Below, in pieces: positions 1 through 8,564 of a stretch of 36,871 nucleotides of DNA. The stretch lies in the NCBI GenBank assembly GCA_949439935.1, contig CASRZA010000004.1, positions 1-36,871 on the forward strand, given 5' to 3'. Positions within the stretch are counted from its first letter, which is position 1. Each line of letters begins with the position of its first letter. The stretch is from an uncultured Bacilli bacterium. Lineage in GTDB: Bacteria; Bacillota_I; Bacilli_A; RF39; UBA660. Made by a program: the position numbers and the translations under genes. The notes under the pieces were generated by a model that ran no database searches, was not told the origin of the DNA, and worked only from the letters and a program-made list of their open reading frames with translations.

Positions 1-311
1 CACGCTTCCGCTTCGAGGCAAAGCCTCGGGGTATGAACCCGTCCTAACAATCAAATTATAGAGAATAATAGTTTTATAAAGTTAAATGAGCATCAGTGAA
101 TACAGAAAATATAATTTCCACTCTCGACACGGCAATGCTAATTTTTAGTTTAATATTACATAATATTATTAGAATATTTATAATCGATATATGTTTACTG
201 GATTAAAAAACAGTCAAAAATGCCAAAAATATCATATAAGAAAATGCGTTCTACTAGTAGTATAAACGTTTTTATTATGGTATAATCTACATACTTGAAG
301 GAGAAATAGAT

Positions 312-1595
312 ATGAAAAAACTAAAGATTATAGCGATCGTCTTTACGATGATGTTCGTTCATTTACTAAATGTAGATGCAGCTTCATTTGGAATGACGTC
401 TTCCAAAAACCAAGTTTCACCGAATGGAACTTTTACAGTTAAAGTAGGTGGAGAATGTATAGGAAGAGTAGACTTAAAAGTGAGCAACGGAAGCCTCTCA
501 TCTTCTAGTATATGGGTAGAACAAGGTTATATAACCGTAACAGTCACGGCAGGGGCCTCTGGAAACGTGACAGTCACAGCGACACCAGTAACAGGTTTTT
601 CTGATCCCGATGCAAATTTATACAACCCAGGTTCTAGAAGCGTTACGGTAAAGATCGCTGAACCTACTACAACCAAGCCTGGAACGGTGACGACTACAAA
701 GAAACCTAACAACAATGGTACTACTTTAAAAAAATCCCAAGACAACGATTTAGCCAGTCTAACTGTCAGTGAAGGTACACTGTCACCAGCATTCGATCCT
801 GAAATTACAGAATATACTTTAAACTTACCGAAAGATAATAAAGAACTTACTATTAAGGCTTCTACTAAAGACTCAAAAGCTAAAATAAATGGTGCAGGTA
901 AAGTCACTTTAAAATTCGGTCAAAATGTCATCGAAGTCGTCGTTACAGCAGAAAACGGTTCAAAAAAGACGTATCGTATAAAAGCATATGTCGATGAATC
1001 TCCAGACGTTTTCTTAGACTATCTAGATGGAAAAATAGGAATCGTTAAAAACGCCGAAGGAATTCCTGCTTTAGAAGGATTCGAATCAAAAGAACACGAG
1101 ATCGATGGAAAAAAGATAACTATTTTCACTAAAGATAAGCTGTCTTTAATATATGGTTTAAACGGCGAAGAAAGAAACTATTACCTTTTCGACAAAGAGA
1201 AAAATACGATCATAAATCTCTTGACTCCCGTCACTATAAAAGACCACATCCTCTTCGTGATAGATAAAAAGATCGAAGAAGATTATCTAAAAAAAGAGAC
1301 AGTCGCAAGGGGCGACGAAAAATTCGCATGTTACAAATTCGACCGAAGCGATGCGAACTACTGTCTTTTGACAGCTATAGATAAAGAAGGAAATTACAAA
1401 GAATATCTGTACGAGACTACAGAAGAAACGTTCCAACTATATCCAAAATTCTTACTCGATTATAGTGGTGATGAAAAATCCAAAAATGATATTATATTAT
1501 ACGTTCTAGGCGGTCTTCTAGGTGTATCTTTCATCGTTATTATAGTTATGGTATCGAATACGAAAAAGGGGAACAAAAATGAAAAAAATAAATAA
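312..1595 (+). CDS. Secreted, C-terminally membrane-anchored beta-sandwich protein (Ig/cohesin-like N-terminal domain plus cadherin-like beta-sandwich domain)
   Basis: N-terminal signal peptide; 'LASLTVSEGTLSPAFDPEITEYTLNLP...ITVKAS'-type cadherin-like beta-sandwich (PF12733-like) segment; C-terminal hydrophobic helix YVLGGLLGVSFIVIIVMV followed by basic tail. Confidence 0.75.
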   Translation: MKKLKIIAIVFTMMFVHLLNVDAASFGMTSSKNQVSPNGTFTVKVGGECIGRVDLKVSNGSLSSSSIWVEQGYITVTVTAGASGNVTVTATPVTGFSDPDANLYNPGSRSVTVKIAEPTTTKPGTVTTTKKPNNNGTTLKKSQDNDLASLTVSEGTLSPAFDPEITEYTLNLPKDNKELTIKASTKDSKAKINGAGKVTLKFGQNVIEVVVTAENGSKKTYRIKAYVDESPDVFLDYLDGKIGIVKNAEGIPALEGFESKEHEIDGKKITIFTKDKLSLIYGLNGEERNYYLFDKEKNTIINLLTPVTIKDHILFVIDKKIEEDYLKKETVARGDEKFACYKFDRSDANYCLLTAIDKEGNYKEYLYETTEETFQLYPKFLLDYSGDEKSKNDIILYVLGGLLGVSFIVIIVMVSNTKKGNKNEKNK

Positions 1596-4464
1596 GATTT
1601 TAACTTTAATTTTTGCTCTTTCCTTATTCTTCATACCGAGTTCGAGCTTTCAAGACCCACGAATAATCGATACGGCCATTTCGCATAAAGAATCCTTAAA
1701 CCAATTTAGGACAGCAGAAAAGAGAAATATAGAGAACATCGCGATATTTATCAGTTTCGATGGAGATGCGACAAAAGTACCACATCCGATCGACGATGAA
1801 CAGAGTATCAAAAATGCCGAAACGATCTTTAATTCGGACGACCTGTTCGACATGGTCGGACCAAATGGAATCGTCAAGGTGCCTTCTTTCAAAAAATATT
1901 ATGAAAAGCAAAGTTATGGTGCACTTTCGATCTCGACCAGTTTTCTTCCTAAAAAAGATGGCAAAGTAGTATCTTTCCAAGATCCTAATCCGATCGGTTA
2001 TTATCTAAAATATTCGACTGGCAATACTATAGGATACAGGGATAATGCCGAACTGTTAAAAAGAGAAACCGAACTAGTTGAGAACGCACTTGCTCATATC
2101 TCAAGCGAGATAACAAACCTAAACTTTACAGCAGACGACTTGGATACCGATAAAAACGGGTATATAGATGCCATTACTCTCATAGTAGAGACACAGAAAA
2201 ATATGCCTACCACTATATCGTGGAACGATCTTTTGTGGTCACACATGAGAGATAACGACGGTATACAGTCTTCACTGTTGGGCAAAAAAGTAAGATCATA
2301 TACTTTACTTCAAGCGTCCGATTATACCGAAGCCGCGGGATTGTTCTCTTTAAACAGAGGAACCTATGGAACTTTAGTACACGAATTTGGACATTCTTTG
2401 GGATATAAAGATCTCTATCGATATGGAAGTTCTACTTCAAAACCCGTAGGATTCTATGATATCATGGGTAGCTCGATCGGTTCTAATCCCCAAGATTTCC
2501 TGACATACTTCATAAGTGAATACGATGCTTCCACCGCGTGGCATACACCGATTCCGTCTATCGATAAAACGACTGAAAATATAACTTTATACAAACCGAA
2601 ATTTATCGATAAAGACGAGAAAAGAGCACTAAAACTGTTGATAGATGGTACTCCAGAACAATTCTTTGTAGTAGAATACTACGAAAAAAGAGATACCTTC
2701 AATACTTATACTGCCGACCAAAGTGGAATAATAATCTACAGAGTCAACGAAGATAATAAATACTTAGGAAGTTCAGATGACAGCAATGACGGTAAATATG
2801 ATCACATATATGTGTTTAGACCGGGTGAGACTAGTTTAGGAGCCGGACAAGGTAATTTGACACAAGCTACCTTGAATATGAATAGGCCTACGTTCGGTAA
2901 AGATTTAAACCTCGCAGACAAAACTTTCGACGGCGAAACGCTTTTCTTATCTAATGGATCAAATACTGGTATAAAGATAAATGTGACCGCTGAGACATCT
3001 GAATCGATCACTTTCACGGTTACATATCCATCACACGATGGGAGTGGAACCCAAAGCGACCCTTACTTAATCGGCGATGTCGACACTTTTGTTTATCTCA
3101 TGGGACTTAACACGAAGAATAAATTTTACAAATTGACATCTGACCTAGATTTTAAAGATGTCAAAAATTACCCCTTAATCGACTTTGAAGGCTCTTTAGA
3201 TGGAGATGGAAAAACTTTAAAAAATATCTCTTCCACTGACTCTGGAATATTCGACAATTTAGGAAATTTCGGTGCACATTCGACTATAGAGAATCTGAAC
3301 ATAGAGAATCTAACCGCCTATACAAAGGGCGGAAATCACTTAGGAGCTTTGGCAAATTATGCAAGTAATGTTACGATTAAAAACGTCCACATAAAAAACG
3401 GAACTGTTACGAATGAAGGAAACTCTATTAACTCGATCGTGTCGACAGGCGGTTTCATAGGAAGTGCAGACAACACTGTCGTAATCGAAGATTCTTCGAC
3501 AAAGATACATGTCAGTGCGAACCAGACAGTCGGAGGATTCTTAGGGATCAACATGGGCGCTAAAATAAAAGATTGCTTTGCCCAAGGATCTATAGAAAGC
3601 AAATTGAGAAAGGGTGGCTTTATAGGCTTACAAGCTATAACATCATCACCTTATATAGCGCCAGAAAACGCCTTCTTTGATTCTAGTGAAGATGAAAATT
3701 TAAAAGCAGTTGGTGGTTATGCACAAAACATGCACGATCTATCCATTTTAGATGAAAATTCGTTATCTAAAAACATAACAGCTATTTCACTTGGTAAGAA
3801 TCTCACAATTAAAGAAAATTCACATGCCAATGTTCCAATAAAAACGACTCCTAATAAAAACGTCACTTATGATGTCACGATAGAAAATAAAGACGTCGCA
3901 AGCTATCAAAATAAATTGTTACTGGGACTCAAAACAGGAACTACAAAAGTTTACATCGACGTTTTAGTAGGCAAAGGTCGCATGCGTCTAGAGACAAATA
4001 TAGTCGTCGAAAGAGGAGATGGATCTTTAAGTGAAAATGAATTTCTCGTTCTGTTAGGATTACACAAGAAAAATGACTTTGTCGTCGGATTCAATTTAAA
4101 CACGCCGATAAATGACATAAAGGACAAAATCTCCAATATAACAGGTACATCTTTAAAAAGCTTCACCGATTCGACAGGAACAGAACTGCAAGGCGGTATA
4201 ATCAGCACGGGTATGGTCTTCACGGTTACTATAGATAATACTGATTATACATATACGATCGTAATCAAAGGAGATGTAAATGGAGATGGTCTCATATATG
4301 CGACAGACTATGTCAAAATTAAAAATTACATCATGAACAAAGGCACTTTGACAGGCCCTTATGCGTTTGCTGCAGACATAGACGGCGACGGAAAAATATA
4401 TGCGACAGATTACGTCCAGATCAAAAATCACATCATGGGTAAAAAACCTATAGAACAAAAATAA
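1579..4464 (+). CDS. M6-family-like secreted metalloprotease with GLUG/beta-helix-like middle region and C-terminal dockerin-like repeats
   Basis: Signal peptide; HEFGHSLGYKDLYRYG zinc motif (HExxH near 2380-2394); two Ca-binding dockerin-type repeats GDVNGDGLIYATDYVKIKNYIM / ADIDGDGKIYATDYVQIKNHIMG at the C-terminus. Confidence 0.88.
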   Translation: MKKINKILTLIFALSLFFIPSSSFQDPRIIDTAISHKESLNQFRTAEKRNIENIAIFISFDGDATKVPHPIDDEQSIKNAETIFNSDDLFDMVGPNGIVKVPSFKKYYEKQSYGALSISTSFLPKKDGKVVSFQDPNPIGYYLKYSTGNTIGYRDNAELLKRETELVENALAHISSEITNLNFTADDLDTDKNGYIDAITLIVETQKNMPTTISWNDLLWSHMRDNDGIQSSLLGKKVRSYTLLQASDYTEAAGLFSLNRGTYGTLVHEFGHSLGYKDLYRYGSSTSKPVGFYDIMGSSIGSNPQDFLTYFISEYDASTAWHTPIPSIDKTTENITLYKPKFIDKDEKRALKLLIDGTPEQFFVVEYYEKRDTFNTYTADQSGIIIYRVNEDNKYLGSSDDSNDGKYDHIYVFRPGETSLGAGQGNLTQATLNMNRPTFGKDLNLADKTFDGETLFLSNGSNTGIKINVTAETSESITFTVTYPSHDGSGTQSDPYLIGDVDTFVYLMGLNTKNKFYKLTSDLDFKDVKNYPLIDFEGSLDGDGKTLKNISSTDSGIFDNLGNFGAHSTIENLNIENLTAYTKGGNHLGALANYASNVTIKNVHIKNGTVTNEGNSINSIVSTGGFIGSADNTVVIEDSSTKIHVSANQTVGGFLGINMGAKIKDCFAQGSIESKLRKGGFIGLQAITSSPYIAPENAFFDSSEDENLKAVGGYAQNMHDLSILDENSLSKNITAISLGKNLTIKENSHANVPIKTTPNKNVTYDVTIENKDVASYQNKLLLGLKTGTTKVYIDVLVGKGRMRLETNIVVERGDGSLSENEFLVLLGLHKKNDFVVGFNLNTPINDIKDKISNITGTSLKSFTDSTGTELQGGIISTGMVFTVTIDNTDYTYTIVIKGDVNGDGLIYATDYVKIKNYIMNKGTLTGPYAFAADIDGDGKIYATDYVQIKNHIMGKKPIEQK

Positions 4465-4470
4465 AAATCT

Positions 4471-4503
4471 AAAATTCTAATTTAAACAGTTAGAATTTTT
4501 ATT
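4471..4503 (+). terminator. Rho-independent terminator after the M6 protease gene
   Basis: 10-bp stem AAAATTCTAA / TTAGAATTTT with 9-nt loop, followed by T-rich tract. Confidence 0.8.
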
Positions 4504-4511
4504 TATATAAA

Positions 4512-4540
4512 TTGAATAGACTTCTGATCCGTGATATAAT
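4512..4540 (+). promoter_or_regulatory. Sigma-70 type promoter of the nuclease-DnaB operon
   Basis: TTGAAT (4512-4517), 17-bp spacer, TATAAT (4535-4540), then RBS AGAGGTG before ATG 4563. Confidence 0.75.
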
Positions 4541-4562
4541 TTTTTTATAAAGAGGTGACAAA

Positions 4563-5786
4563 ATGTTCAAAGAGTTTTTCCAATACGACGAAAATATTAA
4601 CTATTTGAAAAAATACTATGATCTCGACAATTCTTTGAAAAGATATGGGATCGAACGTATGGAAATTAAACACAGTAATTTTCTGAGATGGGCTTTAAGT
4701 CCAAATAACAGCAAAAGCTTAGGCACATTCTCATTGAAATGGTTCATAAAGTTGATCCAAACAAAACTTAGTGCTAATAGACGATTAAAAAAAATAGACC
4801 TCGACCAGTCCTGTCTCGAGGAAATAGATATCTTACGAGAGAAAAAGAACATTGATCTCTTAATAACTTTCAAAATAGGTTCCGAATGCTTTTCTATAGT
4901 CATCGAAAATAAAATATTTGCCAATATTCATGGAAAGCAACTTTCAGCCTACAAAGAAAAAATAGGAACAATATATAAAGAGAAAGGATTAACGTTCGAT
5001 GAAGAACTCGTAGAATACATTTTTCTCTATACAGAGTTTAAAGAAGATGCTAACGACGAAATAGAAAAAGCCAAACACGAGGGTTATATACCACTAACAT
5101 ATCAAGAACTTTATGAAAGTGTCCTAAGCAAAATGGCAGAATATTCGTTAGATTATACATTTACGATTAACATATTAGATTACATTCATGGTCTAGCCAG
5201 CTACATAGTCGATGGTTATGGAACTATGATTACAACAAAACAAGATGCAGAGTGCCTTGAAAGAATATTTAAAAAAAATGAAATGAAAGATTTAATTATC
5301 TCTTTGAGAGATTCATCTACAGAGGCTTACAATTTTTACAGTGACCCAAAGAACAAAGCATTTATAACATTATGTTTTATAAAATATACAAGTTTACTTA
5401 ATAAAAAAGTACAACTTGATGAAAATGAATCTGAAATCAAAAAACATTTGAATGCTATCTTAAACAAACAAAGATATATGCTCACTGTGGAAAACAAAAC
5501 AGAGAATTTCAGGAGTATAAGAAAAATGCTCCTGTACATAATAATTGATTATTTTTATAAAGAGAAAAATTACTCGGTAGAAGATATAGAAAAAAGATTA
5601 AATTCTCTTTTTCCTTGGAAATTGATAATCTCAACCGATGAAGAAATTCAAAAATACAAATACTGGTATGAAAAGGTCATGATAAGTGAAAAAGAATATT
5701 ACGTCTTGACTAACTGGGCACCACAAGACTATGATGATTTCAAAGACACTATGAATTCTGCTAATTTAGGATTTAAAGTTGAATAG
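4563..5786 (+). CDS. PD-(D/E)XK nuclease superfamily protein (PDDEXK_4/PF14281-like)
   Basis: 'HSNFLRWALSP..' N-terminal signature and catalytic-type core NIDLLITFKIGSECFSIVIENKI (D...E-x-K). Confidence 0.75.
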   Translation: MFKEFFQYDENINYLKKYYDLDNSLKRYGIERMEIKHSNFLRWALSPNNSKSLGTFSLKWFIKLIQTKLSANRRLKKIDLDQSCLEEIDILREKKNIDLLITFKIGSECFSIVIENKIFANIHGKQLSAYKEKIGTIYKEKGLTFDEELVEYIFLYTEFKEDANDEIEKAKHEGYIPLTYQELYESVLSKMAEYSLDYTFTINILDYIHGLASYIVDGYGTMITTKQDAECLERIFKKNEMKDLIISLRDSSTEAYNFYSDPKNKAFITLCFIKYTSLLNKKVQLDENESEIKKHLNAILNKQRYMLTVENKTENFRSIRKMLLYIIIDYFYKEKNYSVEDIEKRLNSLFPWKLIISTDEEIQKYKYWYEKVMISEKEYYVLTNWAPQDYDDFKDTMNSANLGFKVE

Positions 5787-5800
5787 TAAAAGAGGATAAC

Positions 5801-6436
5801 ATGAAAGAGCAAGATTTAGAGAATATACTCGAAACATTAAGACAGAAACGCCCAGTTTTTGTTTCAGAAGCAGATTTTCAATTCGCCTTAGCGTGGTCGA
5901 TACAATCGAAATTCAAAAATGCAGAGATAAGATTAGAATATCCACCAGAATACGATCCGAACGTTCACATCGATATCCTAGTAAAAATAGGGGTTGATTG
6001 GTATCCGATAGAATTAAAATACAAAACGAGAAAATGCGAAAAGGAAATCGACGATGAAACTTACTTTTTAAAAGAGCACGGCGCGACAGATGTGAACTGT
6101 TACAGGTACTTAAAAGACATCGAAAGGATACAGAGATTCAAAAAAGTACCTCAATTCAAAAGAGGTTTTACCATATTTTTGACGAATGATTTGAGATATA
6201 CTGATAGTCCAAAAAAGGAAGACTCTATTTATAAAGACTTTTCTCTAAAAGAAGGTTTAATAAAAGAGGGCGTTCTCGCTTGGGATAAACGAGCTAGCAA
6301 AGGCACCATGAAGGGCTGTGAGAAACCTTTAACAATGGATTCTAAATACTCGGTTTACTGGAAGATGTACAGTCAGCTCGATGACAGCAAAACTGGAACG
6401 TTCAAGTATTTAATTAACACTATAGAAAAGGAGTAA
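5801..6436 (+). CDS. Second putative PD-(D/E)XK restriction-endonuclease-like protein
   Basis: VHIDILVKIGVDWYPIELKYKTRK (D...ExK) core; starts 15 bp downstream of the previous nuclease gene. Confidence 0.6.
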   Translation: MKEQDLENILETLRQKRPVFVSEADFQFALAWSIQSKFKNAEIRLEYPPEYDPNVHIDILVKIGVDWYPIELKYKTRKCEKEIDDETYFLKEHGATDVNCYRYLKDIERIQRFKKVPQFKRGFTIFLTNDLRYTDSPKKEDSIYKDFSLKEGLIKEGVLAWDKRASKGTMKGCEKPLTMDSKYSVYWKMYSQLDDSKTGTFKYLINTIEKE

Positions 6437-6442
6437 TTAAAA

Positions 6443-7237
6443 ATGACTATACTAAAAAAAATAAGCGAAATTCAAATGACTGAAGAGATGAACAAGTCAT
6501 ATAAACTCGGTTTCGATCAGCTAGATACACTTGTAGGCAAAGTAAAAAGTGGGACGATAATTACTATAGGTGCAAGACCAGCGATGGGGAAATCCACATT
6601 TCTAAATCGCATAGCTTTGAATCTTTTATCTGAGTATAATGAGCCTATCTTATACGTTGGACTCGAAACCAATAAAGAAAGATTAGCGTTACAGCTCGCA
6701 TGTTTGGCAAAAGATGTTTCATTTAGAGATGTCTTTAATGACGATGAAAAATCAAAAAAGATTTTAGATGAATTTAAAGAAAAGAATTACGAACTGTTCA
6801 TTACAGATGATTGTATAAATATCGACGACCTTGAAAGTTTATTAAAAGAAAATAGACAGATAAGATTTCTCTTTATTGATTATATTCAGCTACTCGGAGA
6901 TGACAATGCAAATAATAGCATAGAACGAGTAGGTAATGTACTTAATAAAATTAAAAAACTAGCTAATGAATATAATCTCGTCGTCATCCTGCTTTCTCAA
7001 CTGTCGAGAAATGTCGAATATAGATTAGAAAAAAAACCACAGTTGACAGATTTAAAAAGCTGTGGAAACATAGAAAACGTATCTGACATCGTAATATTTC
7101 TCTATAGAGAATCTTATTACTCGAAGGAAGCTAAAAATGATGCGACAGAAATAATCGTTTCCAAAAACAGATATGGTTCAGTTGGCAGTGCCTTTCTCGA
7201 CTATGACAAAATGACTGGTCGCTTCTCAGATTATTGA
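6443..7237 (+). CDS. DnaB-like replicative helicase C-terminal (RecA-fold) domain protein lacking the DnaB N-terminal domain
   Basis: Walker A GARPAMGKST, Walker B FLFIDYIQLL, H4-like SQLSRNVEYRLEKKPQLTDLKSCGNIENVSDIVIFLYR; only 264 aa; 6 bp after the preceding ORF. Confidence 0.85.
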   Translation: MTILKKISEIQMTEEMNKSYKLGFDQLDTLVGKVKSGTIITIGARPAMGKSTFLNRIALNLLSEYNEPILYVGLETNKERLALQLACLAKDVSFRDVFNDDEKSKKILDEFKEKNYELFITDDCINIDDLESLLKENRQIRFLFIDYIQLLGDDNANNSIERVGNVLNKIKKLANEYNLVVILLSQLSRNVEYRLEKKPQLTDLKSCGNIENVSDIVIFLYRESYYSKEAKNDATEIIVSKNRYGSVGSAFLDYDKMTGRFSDY

Positions 7238-7249
7238 TAAAAGAAAACG

Positions 7250-7362
7250 AATATGAATTGCATATCACGGGCGTTTCGCAGTGAATATTAAAATGTTACT
7301 TTATACATATCTAACGATATGTAAACCATTATGAATGGTTGTTTAAATGTTGGAATTCAAAA
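7250..7362 (+). ncRNA. Candidate retron msr-msd non-coding RNA
   Basis: Directly upstream of the retron RT: imperfect a1/a2-like pairing TGAATTGCA (7254-7262) with TGGAATTCA (7351-7359), 8/9 pairs; msr-like stem ATATCAC..GTGAATAT with inner GCG-TTT-CGC (7262-7288); perfect hairpins TACATATC-TAAC-GATATGTA (7304-7323) and AACCATT-ATG-AATGGTT (7324-7340). Confidence 0.6.
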
Positions 7363-7376
7363 GGTGGTAGTCAAAA

Positions 7377-8399
7377 ATGAATAGTTATGAAAATCTAGTC
7401 TGTCATATTTTAAATATTAGATATGACACATTGAAAAGAGTCTTAGGTGAACACAATTACAGGACGTTCAAAGTCCCTAAGAAAAGTGGAGGATATAGAA
7501 ATATTTCGGCTCCACACATATGTCTAAAGAACGTTCAAGAGAGTTTAGCGCAGTACATTGATAAGAAATACGAGTTTTTGGATTGTCAATATGGCTTTAT
7601 AAAGAATCGAAGCATCGTAGATAATGCAGTTTTGCATAAGAAGGCCAAATACATACTAAATATCGATTTAAAAAACTTTTTTCCTTCTATTAATTTTGGA
7701 AGAGTTCGGGGAATTTTTATGGCAAAGCCGTTTAATTTTCCTAAAGAGGTTGCAACCATATTAGCAAAAATAAGCTGTTATCACAACGAACTTCCACAGG
7801 GATCTCCTTGTTCTCCATCTCTTTCGAATATAGTTTGTTATACATTAGATCAAAAAATGATGAATATGAGTGGTCAATATGGATTTACCTATTCGCGATA
7901 CGCCGATGACATTACTATCTCAAGCGATAGACCTTTTCCAAAAGAGATAGTCACGCGTACGAAAGACAACATCGTCATCGTCGGAAAAAAATTAAGACAT
8001 ATAATCGAAAGTCAAGGATTCATTATCAATGAAGATAAAACAAACTATAGTTGGAACAACGAACGCAAAGAAGTGACTGGACTGATCGTCAACGAAAAAG
8101 TAAATGTCAAAAAGATATATGTAAAACAGTTGAGGGCTCTTCTAAATAATATCGATAAAGAAGGACTTTATTTCACAGCAAAAAAATATTTTAAATGTGA
8201 AAACATCAGCTTAAATGCTTCCCAAAGAAAGAAGTTAATAAAAAAACTTCGAAATATCGTCGAGGGAAGATTAAACTTTTTATCGATGGTTCGAGGCGCG
8301 AACGATTTAGTTTACCAAAAATATTTGGAAAAATATTTGGATATATTGCATAAAGAAAATCTGTATTCACCTAGCTTGAGAAAAAAATTAAAAATTTGA
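7377..8399 (+). CDS. Retron-type reverse transcriptase
   Basis: 340 aa; retron NAxxH motif (NAVLH, 7623-7637), LPQGSPCSPSLSN, catalytic YSRYADDITIS (YADD 7899-7910), VTG motif (EVTGLIVN, 8073-8081). Confidence 0.92.
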   Translation: MNSYENLVCHILNIRYDTLKRVLGEHNYRTFKVPKKSGGYRNISAPHICLKNVQESLAQYIDKKYEFLDCQYGFIKNRSIVDNAVLHKKAKYILNIDLKNFFPSINFGRVRGIFMAKPFNFPKEVATILAKISCYHNELPQGSPCSPSLSNIVCYTLDQKMMNMSGQYGFTYSRYADDITISSDRPFPKEIVTRTKDNIVIVGKKLRHIIESQGFIINEDKTNYSWNNERKEVTGLIVNEKVNVKKIYVKQLRALLNNIDKEGLYFTAKKYFKCENISLNASQRKKLIKKLRNIVEGRLNFLSMVRGANDLVYQKYLEKYLDILHKENLYSPSLRKKLKI

Positions 8400-8500
8400 C
8401 TACAATCACCAATAAGTGACAAATAATGCTTTTGTTGCTTTTTCTTTTTTAAAAAAAATGGACTTTTCTATGAATGATACATGCAGACTAGGAAGAAAGA

Positions 8501-8529
8501 TTGCCACTTGTCGAATAATGTGATAAAAT
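8501..8529 (+). promoter_or_regulatory. Sigma-70 type promoter for the 8565 gene
   Basis: TTGCCA (8501-8506), 17-bp spacer, TAAAAT (8524-8529); RBS AGGAGG before ATG 8565. Confidence 0.6.
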
Positions 8530-8564
8530 CAAAGTGTTAAAACGATAACTCAGGAGGTTTAAAA

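Noticed and set aside
1-45. GC-rich hairpin (CGAGGC-AAA-GCCTCG) and a T-arm-like CGGGTTCATACCCCG on the minus strand at the window edge
   Set aside because: Truncated by the window start; I could not build a tRNA cloverleaf or match a known RNA, so no feature was called.
527-907. Minus-strand ORFs antisense to the main genes throughout the window (e.g. 527-907, 34436-34990, 4153-4458)
   Set aside because: Shadow ORFs overlapping clearly coding + strand genes, with no RBS support or family signatures.
7377-8399. RT considered as a group II intron or DGR reverse transcriptase
   Set aside because: No maturase/HNH domain, intron domain V, or TR/VR repeat recognised; NAxxH and VTG motifs and the upstream structured RNA favour a retron.
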